A stretch of DNA of 7,225 nucleotides from Blastocatellia bacterium (GTDB lineage: Bacteria > Acidobacteriota > Blastocatellia > Pyrinomonadales > Pyrinomonadaceae), in the NCBI GenBank assembly GCA_013695195.1, contig JACDAY010000111.1, positions 1 through 7,225 of the forward strand. Direction: 5' to 3'. A program made the translations under genes and the position numbers. The notes below the pieces were generated by a model. That model saw nothing but the letters and a program-made list of their open reading frames with translations. It was not told where the DNA came from and did no database searches. Position 1 is the stretch's first letter, and every line of letters starts with the position of its first letter. Shown here piece by piece: positions 1 to 5,700 of this stretch.

Positions 1-29
1 GCAGTCTTTCGTTAGCACCTGGAGGTAAA

Positions 30-722
30 ATGAAAAGAGGAAAGAAATATCTGGCAGCTCTTGAGAAGGTTGAGCTGCACAAAAAGCATACCCTTGATGA
101 AGCGGTTGCGAAATTGAAGGAGATCGCATTTGCGAACTTTGACGAAACGGTCGAATTGACGATGTGGCTCGGTGTCGATCCGCGAAAAGCTGATCAGCTC
201 GTCCGCGGAACCATCGTCCTGCCGCACGGATTGGGCGGCAAAGCAAAAACAGTTGTTGTTATTGCGCAGGGCGATAAAATTAAGGAAGCCGAAGATGCCG
301 GTGCCGATATGGCCGGCGGCGATGAACTGGTCGAAAAGATCAAGGGCGGCTGGATGGATTTTGACGCTTTGATCGCAACGCCCGACATGATGGGCAAGGT
401 CGGCCAGCTTGGGAAGATCCTCGGTCCTCGCGGATTGATGCCGAATCCCAAAACCGGAACGGTTACAATGGATGTCAAGACGGCTATCCAGGAAACTAAG
501 GCCGGCAAAGTTGAATACCGCGTTGATAAAACCGGCGTTATCCACACTCCGGTCGGCAAAGTGTCGTTTGACGACGCCAAGCTGATGGAAAATACGCGCG
601 TTTTGATCACCGCCGTGATGAAGGCAAAGCCTACCACCGCGAAGGGAAGATACCTAAAGAAGATCAATTTGGCTGCAACAATGAGTCCGGGCGTGCTGCT
701 TGACGAGCTGGCGTACGCTTAG
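30..722 (+). CDS. rplA: 50S ribosomal protein L1
   Basis: Large-subunit protein L1 binds 23S rRNA and forms the mobile L1 stalk that helps release deacylated tRNA from the E site. In many bacteria it also represses its own operon by binding the mRNA. The 230-residue product has the usual family length. The signature stretch with GQLGKILGPRGLMPNP lies at residues 125-140, followed by KTGTV. The second rRNA-binding segment (KAGKVEYRVDKTGVIHTPVG) covers about residues 157-176, and the C-terminal TMSPGV motif is at 217-222. The ATG at 30 is chosen because a strong Shine-Dalgarno GGAGGT sits at 21-26. The 29 nt before it should be the end of the rplK-rplA junction, but too little is present to call rplK. 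rplJ follows after 18 nt. Any L1 autoregulatory site in the operon leader would lie outside the window. The identification is secure. Confidence 0.98.
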   Translation: MKRGKKYLAALEKVELHKKHTLDEAVAKLKEIAFANFDETVELTMWLGVDPRKADQLVRGTIVLPHGLGGKAKTVVVIAQGDKIKEAEDAGADMAGGDELVEKIKGGWMDFDALIATPDMMGKVGQLGKILGPRGLMPNPKTGTVTMDVKTAIQETKAGKVEYRVDKTGVIHTPVGKVSFDDAKLMENTRVLITAVMKAKPTTAKGRYLKKINLAATMSPGVLLDELAYA

Positions 723-740
723 TGAGGTGCGAGTAAAAAT

Positions 741-1607
741 ATGAAATCAAGAGAAACAAAACAAAGAGATCTGACCGCTCTCACGGAAAAGCTTCAGGGT
801 TCGAAATCCGCAATGGTCGTAAGCTTTAGTAAAGCGACGGTAAACAAAGACCAGGAATTTCGAAACCAGATACGCGAGGCCGGTGCAAATTATCAGGTTG
901 TAAAAAACACGTTGGCACGAATTGCCGTGAAAGGCACACCTTTTGAAGAAGCAAGCGAATATTTTAAAGGTGTAACGGCCCTTGCCTGGACCGATAGCGA
1001 TCCGGTCATTTTGTCCAAGGCGATCTCGAAATTTATTAAGGAAAACGCCGGTGTATATACGTTTAAGGCCGGAATTGTCGATGGCCGGGTCGTGAACCTT
1101 GCGCAGGTTCAATCAATAGCCAGCCTGCCGTCGAAAGAAGAGCTTATTTCAAAGCTTCTCTGGGTTATCAACGCGCAGGCTCAACGCATCGTTACGGTTA
1201 TTAACGCCGTGCCGCGTAACCTTGCGGTCGTTATCAAGCAGATCGGCGATGCTAAGATTGAGGCTCCTGTAGAAGCGAAAGCAGAAGAAACTTCTGCACC
1301 AGCTGCGGAAGAAGCTGCGGCACCAGCCGTTGAACAGGCTCCGGCAGAAACTCCGGCAGCCGTCGTCGAAGAAGCCTCGGAAGTTCCGTCGGCCGAATCT
1401 TCCGAGGCAGAAGCGGCGCCTGTACAGGAAACGGTTCCGGAAGAAAAAACCGCGCAAGCAAGTATTGAAGAATCGCCTGAATCTCAAACAGATTCGGCGG
1501 ACGCAGTTCAGGCCGCAGAGCCGGAAGAAGTTGTGGAAAGCCCTGTCGAAAGAGCCGAAGTCAGCGAGGAAGCAGGGCCGGATGTGGAGCTGGAAAAGTC
1601 AGAATAG
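741..1607 (+). CDS. rplJ: 50S ribosomal protein L10 with long acidic C-terminal tail
   Basis: L10 anchors L7/L12 dimers to the ribosome at the base of the factor-binding stalk. Residues 1-170 form a normal L10 core. The 23S-binding N-terminal domain includes the conserved VVKNTLARIA (53-62), GTPFEE (65-70) and LPSKEEL (129-135). A C-terminal helix at about 136-170 is where L7/L12 N-terminal domains dock. Residues 172-288 are extra, since family members are usually about 165-180 residues. The tail is rich in Glu, Ala, Pro, Val and Ser. I count about 34 acidic and 5 basic residues, no cysteine or aromatic residue, and no recognisable domain. The ATG at 741 has a GAGGTG ribosome-binding site at 724-729. 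The gene is 18 nt after rplA and surely shares its transcript, but a 350-nt spacer separates it from rplL. The L10 identity is certain; the tail's function is unknown. Confidence 0.97.
   Translation: MKSRETKQRDLTALTEKLQGSKSAMVVSFSKATVNKDQEFRNQIREAGANYQVVKNTLARIAVKGTPFEEASEYFKGVTALAWTDSDPVILSKAISKFIKENAGVYTFKAGIVDGRVVNLAQVQSIASLPSKEELISKLLWVINAQAQRIVTVINAVPRNLAVVIKQIGDAKIEAPVEAKAEETSAPAAEEAAAPAVEQAPAETPAAVVEEASEVPSAESSEAEAAPVQETVPEEKTAQASIEESPESQTDSADAVQAAEPEEVVESPVERAEVSEEAGPDVELEKSE
1254..1604 (+). other. Acidic low-complexity tail of L10
   Basis: These codons encode residues 172-288 of L10, beyond the normal end of the family. The segment is dominated by Glu, Ala and Pro with scattered Val, Ser and Thr, and its net charge is near -29 by my count. 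It should be disordered and extended. An 8-nt string, gcaccagc, recurs in phase at 1296-1303 and 1320-1327, exactly eight codons apart, which hints at growth by slippage or short duplication. The reading frame stays open to a TAG at 1605-1607 with no sign of a frameshift, so the tail looks like a real part of the protein. The composition resembles the hinge of L7/L12 in this same window and, in a general way, the acidic ends of archaeal and eukaryotic stalk proteins. It lacks their conserved terminal motif. Confidence 0.85.
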
Positions 1608-1620
1608 AAAAGTTTTCATT

Positions 1621-1637
1621 TGAGATTTCAGATCTCA
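1621..1637 (+). other. Small hairpin after rplJ
   Basis: A perfect 6-bp inverted repeat, tgagat / atctca, with a 5-nt loop, begins 13 nt after the rplJ stop codon. The stem is AT-rich and is not followed by a T run, so it is not a convincing terminator. It could protect a 3' end or arise by chance. Confidence 0.35.
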
Positions 1638-1648
1638 ATTTTGAAATT

Positions 1649-1669
1649 GCAGGCTGTAAAAAAGCCTGC
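1649..1669 (+). other. Perfect 7-bp hairpin after rplJ
   Basis: gcaggct (1649-1655) and agcctgc (1663-1669) form a perfect 7-bp GC-rich stem with a 7-nt loop. What follows is ttagccgt, not a T tract, so intrinsic termination is unlikely to be efficient. A partial terminator, a processing site or a 3'-end stabiliser for the rplA-rplJ message are possible roles. Confidence 0.45.
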
Positions 1670-1708
1670 TTAGCCGTACTCAAGGAAAACGAGCGAAACA
1701 ATTTGTCA

Positions 1709-1775
1709 GGTTGTTTTGCGGCTCGGACGCCGATTCGATGGTGATGCAACCCGGAAAACACGCGTCCCGTGGGTT
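1709..1775 (+). promoter_or_regulatory. Segment with competing RNA stems upstream of rplL
   Basis: caacc at 1747-1751 can pair back with ggttg at 1709-1713. This would enclose a small cggc/gccg hairpin (1719-1722 with 1729-1732). Alternatively aacc at 1748-1751 can pair forward with ggtt at 1772-1775, enclosing a cacg/cgtg hairpin (1759-1762 with 1768-1771). The two pairings exclude each other, as in an attenuator or ligand-responsive leader. The stems are short, so chance is a real alternative. I do not recognise a known RNA family here. Confidence 0.25.
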
Positions 1776-1785
1776 CTCGCGGCAG

Positions 1786-1828
1786 TGCGAAAGGCGAAAG
1801 GGAATAGGCGAAGGATAAAAAGGCTAAA
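1786..1828 (+). repeat. Left arm of heptamer-periodic inverted repeat
   Basis: The arm reads as degenerate 7-nt units: TGCGAAA, GGCGAAA, GGGAATA, GGCGAA, GGATAAA (with two extra A), GGCTAAA. The last three units are the reverse complement, in matching order, of units in the right arm at 1890-1910. One missing base and two added bases are the only differences over about 22 positions. The arms are separated by about 61 nt. In RNA they would form a long imperfect stem upstream of rplL. Confidence 0.75.
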
Positions 1829-1836
1829 GCTGAGTA

Positions 1837-1865
1837 TTTCCAAACCTTGCTCTTTCGCATAATAA
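1837..1865 (+). promoter_or_regulatory. Weak candidate promoter for rplL
   Basis: TTTCCA (1837-1842) matches four of six bases of a sigma-70 type -35 box. TAATAA (1860-1865) lies 17 bp downstream as a poor -10 box, and the overlapping CATAAT (1858-1863) matches five of six with a 15-bp gap. The element sits between the two repeat arms. An internal promoter would fit the need for extra L7/L12, but the match is weak. Confidence 0.22.
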
Positions 1866-1889
1866 GATACAGGTGTTCGGGTTAGGCTT

Positions 1890-1924
1890 TTTAGCCTTTA
1901 TCCTTTCGCCTTTACACTTTACAA
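1890..1924 (+). repeat. Right arm of heptamer-periodic inverted repeat
   Basis: Five consecutive 7-nt units can be read without a break: TTTAGCC, TTTATCC, TTTCGCC, TTTACAC, TTTACAA. The first three complement the inner units of the left arm at 1807-1828. A smaller local hairpin, aggct (1884-1888) with agcct (1893-1897), would compete with the long stem. The array ends about 15 nt before the rplL ribosome-binding site, so the long stem could affect translation initiation of rplL. Confidence 0.75.
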
Positions 1925-1957
1925 AACGGAACCCTATTTGGAGGAATATATAAAGTC

Positions 1958-2347
1958 ATGGCAGTTACAAAAGATGATGTAGTCGAGTATTTAAAAGCAA
2001 TGACGCTTCTGGAAGCGTCTGAATTGGTCAAGGAATTGGAAGAAGTTTTTGGTGTTTCCGCTGCTGCGGCAGCCGCGCCGATGGCGATGGCAGCCGGTGC
2101 CGGCGGCGAAGCAGCTCCTGCCGCGGAAGAGAAAGACACGTTCGACGTAGTTTTGACCTCAGCCGGCGGCAACAAAATTTCCGTCATTAAGATCGTTCGT
2201 GAAGTCGTTGCCGGTCTTGGTTTGAAGGAAGCCAAGGACATGGTTGACGGTGCACCGAAGGCCATTAAAGAAGGCGTTTCCAAGGCCGAAGCCGACGAGA
2301 TCAAGAACAAATTGACGGAAGCCGGAGCCACGGTCGAACTCAAGTAG
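1958..2347 (+). CDS. rplL: 50S ribosomal protein L7/L12
   Basis: L7/L12 forms the flexible multi-copy stalk that recruits translational GTPases such as EF-Tu, EF-G and IF2 and stimulates their GTP hydrolysis. The product is 129 residues, slightly longer than the E. coli protein. Residues 1-33 are the dimerising, L10-binding N-terminal domain. Residues 34-58 form an Ala/Gly-rich hinge. Residues 59-129 are the GTPase-contacting domain, with NKISVIKIVR at 72-81 and GLGLKEAKDMVDGAP at 86-100. K73, K78 and R81 align with E. coli K65, K70 and R73, known factor-contact residues. The ATG at 1958 follows GGAGGA at 1940-1945. The roughly 12-nt gap is rather long, but no better in-frame start is visible. 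Unlike most homologues it is not closely coupled to rplJ. Identification is certain. Confidence 0.98.
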   Translation: MAVTKDDVVEYLKAMTLLEASELVKELEEVFGVSAAAAAAPMAMAAGAGGEAAPAAEEKDTFDVVLTSAGGNKISVIKIVREVVAGLGLKEAKDMVDGAPKAIKEGVSKAEADEIKNKLTEAGATVELK

Positions 2348-2348
2348 A

Positions 2349-2360
2349 TTTACCGGTAAA
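2349..2360. repeat. 12-nt perfect palindrome after rplL
   Basis: tttaccggtaaa is fully self-complementary and starts 2 nt after the rplL stop codon. With no loop it is better suited to binding a dimeric DNA-binding protein than to forming an RNA hairpin. It may equally be coincidental. No second copy is visible in the window. Confidence 0.4.
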
Positions 2361-2371
2361 CCAATGCTTCG

Positions 2372-2414
2372 CCTGCCGCATCTCAACGCGGCAGGTTGAA
2401 GTTTGGAAATTTTA
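2372..2414 (+). terminator. Probable partial terminator/attenuator after rplL
   Basis: cctgccgc (2372-2379) and gcggcagg (2388-2395) form a perfect 8-bp GC-rich stem with an 8-nt loop, 24 nt after the rplL stop codon. The downstream sequence is T-rich but broken: ttgaag, then ttt, then tttt at 2410-2413. Without a continuous T run, partial termination is more likely than complete termination. This would let some polymerases proceed into rpoB. Confidence 0.5.
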
Positions 2415-2424
2415 TTGGTAGGAT
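2396..2424 (+). promoter_or_regulatory. Candidate sigma-70-like promoter for rpoB
   Basis: TTGAAG (2396-2401) and TAGGAT (2419-2424) each match four of six consensus bases and are exactly 17 bp apart. The element would drive rpoB from just beyond the hairpin at 2372-2395, leaving a leader of nearly 300 nt. Matches this weak are common by chance. Confidence 0.25.
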
Positions 2425-2586
2425 TAACGACAGGCGCAAGATATTTTTTGCACAATCGTCAATCATATTGAAGCTCTGATTCTTGGAGTTTCCCGGTTAT
2501 TAAAGCGATCTTTTTCGCGATCAGTGGAGAGTTGGTGTCTCGTTTCGGCACGCTCGAAAAATTTAATTTACAGCTATTTGCTGCTG

Positions 2587-2634
2587 AAAAGCGGTCTGGG
2601 CATACTTTACCCTCGACCGCCTTTGCCGTCTTTT
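2587..2634 (+). terminator. Terminator-like hairpin upstream of rpoB
   Basis: gcggtc (2591-2596) pairs perfectly with gaccgc (2615-2620). Inside it, ggg (2598-2600) can pair with ccc (2610-2612). Outside it, aaa (2588-2590) can pair with ttt (2622-2624) across a bulged c. A T-rich stretch, gtctttt, ends at 2634. The hairpin could be a second attenuator or a stabilising leader stem. The gap between stem and T run weakens a terminator call. Confidence 0.35.
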
Positions 2635-2728
2635 CTCGAAAATCTTTGGGAGCGTTCGTGTCACAGGAATGCTACCAATAAAGGACGGATAAATCAATAA
2701 GTATTTTCTAACACCTGTTCTTAATATT

Positions 2729-5700
2729 ATGATTACTAATCCGCTTCAGACAAACGCACACGGACTCGGACGCCGGACGAGCCAATCGCCGGCACGCGTG
2801 GATTTTTCGAAAATTTATACAACCGCTCAGATCCCGAATCTTATCGAGATTCAGCGGGAATCATATAACCGCTTTCTTCAAATGGATCTGATCCCGGAAG
2901 AACGCGTAAACGTAGGTTTGCAATCGGTGTTTCAATCGATCTTTCCGGTTTCGGATTTTCGCGAGACGGCGACGCTGGAGTATGTCGAATTCCAGATCGG
3001 CAACTGGCAGTGCAAGTGCGGAAATCTCGAAGGCCTCGAGCATTTGCGTGCAAATTGCAAGGAATGCGGCTCGAAGATCAAAGTCGACCCGTTTAATCCG
3101 GCCGAAGTTCTCTGCAACAATTGCGGCACCTTTAATGCCGTGCGGCCAAAGCTTTGCCCGAATTGCGGCGAGCCGGTCGGGCTGAAACATAAGCACGACC
3201 AACAGGAATGCCAGGAACGGGGAATGTCCTATAGTGTACCGCTCAAAGTAAAAATAAGGCTTACGGTTTTTGACAAGGATTTGGAAACCGGTGTCTCGAC
3301 CATCCGCGATATTAAGGAAGAAGACGTATTTTTTGGCGAGATTCCGTTGATGACGGACAACGGGACATTCGTTATAAACGGCACGGAGCGTGTAATCGTT
3401 TCTCAGCTTCACCGCTCGCCCGGAGTGTTTTTCAAAGGCGATCGAGATGATTATCTGGCGAAGATAATTCCGTACCGAGGCTCGTGGGTAGAATTCGAAT
3501 ACGACCAAAAAGGTCTTCTGCACGCCCGGCTCGGCAAGCGAAAAATTCTGGCGACGATCTTTTTGCGTGCACTCGGTTTGTGGCTCAGCCCGCAAATCGA
3601 TATGAAAACGGTTTCGGACAACATTTTGGAAGAGGTTGTAAAAAACGCCGAATACAATAATGGCGACATTCTGAAATTGTTTTACACGGTCGACGAAGCA
3701 ATGGTCGAGAAAGGAAAGCTTTACCTGAAAGTAAAGCAGGAAGGCGATTCCAATCTCACAGGCATGCGTGCCGAAGAAGATATTAAAGATAAAAAGGAAG
3801 AAGTAACGCGAGTCGGTAAAAAGGTTACGCAGTCTGCACTGCGCGAACTGCGAAAGCTCGGAATCGATAAGGTCGAAGTCTCGCCGAACGATTTCGAAGC
3901 CGCTTTCGCTTTGAGCGATGTGGTGAATACCGAAACCGGCGAGGTCATCATCGAGTCGAATACGGAAATTTTACCCGCGAAGCTTCAGCAGATCATCGAA
4001 GAAGGCGTCGCAAGCTTTGAGGTATTTTTCCCGAAGAAAGATGTGATCGGCGAGGTAATCACGAATACGCTGAGAAAGGATGCGATATCAAAGCCGGTCG
4101 ATGCGCTGCTCGAAATTTACCGCAAGATGCGTCCGGGCGATCCGCCGACCGTGCCTACCGCATATCACCTGCTCGAAGGAATGTTCTTCGACGCCCGGCG
4201 CTTTGATCTTTCGCGGGTTGGACGCTTAAAGTTCAACATCAAGATGGGACGGCCTGAAAAGGACCGTATCGAGGACTCGCTGCTCGACGCCAAGGATTTT
4301 GTCGAAGTCGTTAATTATCTTTTGCGAATGAAACGCGATAGCGAAAATTACAGCCAGGATGATATCGATCACCTCGGCAACCGCCGCGTCCGCGCTGTCG
4401 GTGAGCTGCTCGAAAACCAATTCCGCATCGGTCTGGAGCGAATGGAACGCGCTATCAAGGAAAAAATGTCCATACAGCAGGACATGTTTACCACGATGCC
4501 GCGCGACCTCGTGAACGCCAAACCGGTAACGGCGGCGGTTCGCGAATTCTTCGGTTCGTCGCAGCTTTCGCAGTTCATGGATCAGACCAACCCGCTTTCC
4601 GAGATCACGCACAAACGGCGTCTTTCGGCACTCGGGCCCGGCGGTTTGTCCCGCGAACGCGCGGGGTTCGAAGTCCGCGACGTTCACCCGACTCACTATG
4701 GCCGCATTTGCCCGATCGAGACGCCTGAGGGCCCGAACATCGGTCTCATTTCGTCACTTTCGTGTTTTGCGCGGATCAACGAATTCGGATTTATCGAATC
4801 GCCTTACCGCCGCGTTGAGAACGGACGTGTGATCGAATATGTGAAGATCCACAACGGCGGCGACAGCGGTTTTAAACCTAATGCGCATGTGCCGCTTGAG
4901 GATGTCGAGGCGGCAAACGCCAAGCTGAAAAAAGGCGCCAAAGCAGCCGAGTTCGAGCCGTTCCCGTTTTATCTGACCGCCTGGGAAGAGGATAAGTGGA
5001 TCATCGGCCAGGCGAATATCGAGCTGGACGAGAAAGGAAATCTGGTAAACAAACGCAATGCCGCGCGTCAGAAAGGTGAATTTATCACTGCGGATAAAGG
5101 CGAGATTCAATATATGGACGTTTCGCCGAAACAGCTTGTTTCGGTGGCCGCCAGCCTGATTCCTTTTCTCGAAAACGATGACGCCAACCGTGCATTGATG
5201 GGTTCGAACATGCAGCGTCAATCGGTGCCGCTTCTTCGTGCCGAATCGCCGTACGTCGGCACCGGAATGGAAAAGATCGCGGCCCGCGATTCGGGTGCGG
5301 TCGTAATTGCAAAACGTGACGGCGTCGTCGATTACGTCGATTCCGAGCGTATTATCGTCAAAGCCGACCACCAGGTTGACGGCACGATCTCGCGTGAAGT
5401 TACGGCGGACATTTACTCTCTCGTTAAATTTAAGCGGTCGAATCAGAACACTTGTATTAACCAGCGCCCGATAGTTGATGTCGGCGAGCGCGTTAAAAAA
5501 GGCCTTGTAATTGCCGACGGGCCGTGTACAGATCGCGGCGAGCTTGCCTTGGGAAGAAACGTGCTGGTCGCGTTTATGCCGTGGCGCGGTTACAACTTTG
5601 AAGACGCCATTCTGGTCTCCGAAAAGCTCGTGAAAGAAGATTATTATACCTCGATCCATATCGAGGAGCTTGAAATCGAAGCGCGAGACACAAAACTGGG

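Larger units (their letters stand above)
1608..1957 (+). other. Long structured rplJ-rplL spacer
   Basis: This 350-nt stretch carries no convincing gene. In many bacteria rplJ and rplL are separated by only tens of bases, so the length is notable. It contains perfect hairpins at 1621-1637 and 1649-1669, a segment at 1709-1775 with competing stems, a large inverted repeat of degenerate heptamers (1786-1828 with 1890-1912), a weak promoter-like element between the arms, and the rplL ribosome-binding site GGAGGA at 1940-1945. The likely role is to set rplL expression independently of rplJ, or to process the transcript between them. That is inference. Confidence 0.6.
2348..2728 (+). other. rplL-rpoB spacer with hairpins, no gene
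   Basis: This 381-nt stretch has no supportable coding sequence. It contains a 12-nt palindrome (2349-2360), a GC-rich hairpin (2372-2395), a larger hairpin (2587-2624), a small stem tttcg/cgaaa (2543-2547 with 2555-2559), and a weak promoter-like pair (2396-2424). In E. coli the equivalent spacer holds a partial terminator and an RNase III site that reduce rpoB relative to rplL. The layout here is consistent with the same job, but the sequences are not recognisably related. Confidence 0.6.

Noticed and set aside
1..15. Possible last codons of rplK ending in TAG at 13-15
   Set aside because: An open frame of four codons before a stop is too short to identify. L11 is expected upstream by gene order, but the sequence here does not prove it.
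12..545. Minus-strand 177-residue open frame opposite rplA
   Set aside because: It is antisense to conserved L1 sequence and has no recognisable protein features.
723..740. L10-type autoregulatory leader upstream of rplJ
   Set aside because: Only 18 nt separate rplA and rplJ, too short for the known L10 leader structure.
1330..1623. Plus-strand 97-residue Arg/Lys-rich frame overlapping the L10 tail
   Set aside because: It is the shifted reading of GAA/GCG-rich codons, which gives Lys/Arg-rich low complexity. No independent start signal is present.
1561..1860. Minus-strand 99-residue open frame in the rplJ-rplL spacer whose start resembles a signal peptide
   Set aside because: The hydrophobic stretch is simply the translation of the heptamer repeat arm. 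The frame lacks a ribosome-binding site and runs into the 3' end of rplJ.
1786..1924. MITE or insertion-sequence remnant between rplJ and rplL
   Set aside because: The inverted arms have no flanking target-site duplication that I can find and are made of 7-nt periodic units, which fits repeat expansion better than transposition.
2861..3595. Minus-strand 244-residue open frame opposite the RpoB N-terminus
   Set aside because: It is antisense to conserved beta sequence including the zinc-ribbon insert, and shows no family motif or start signal.
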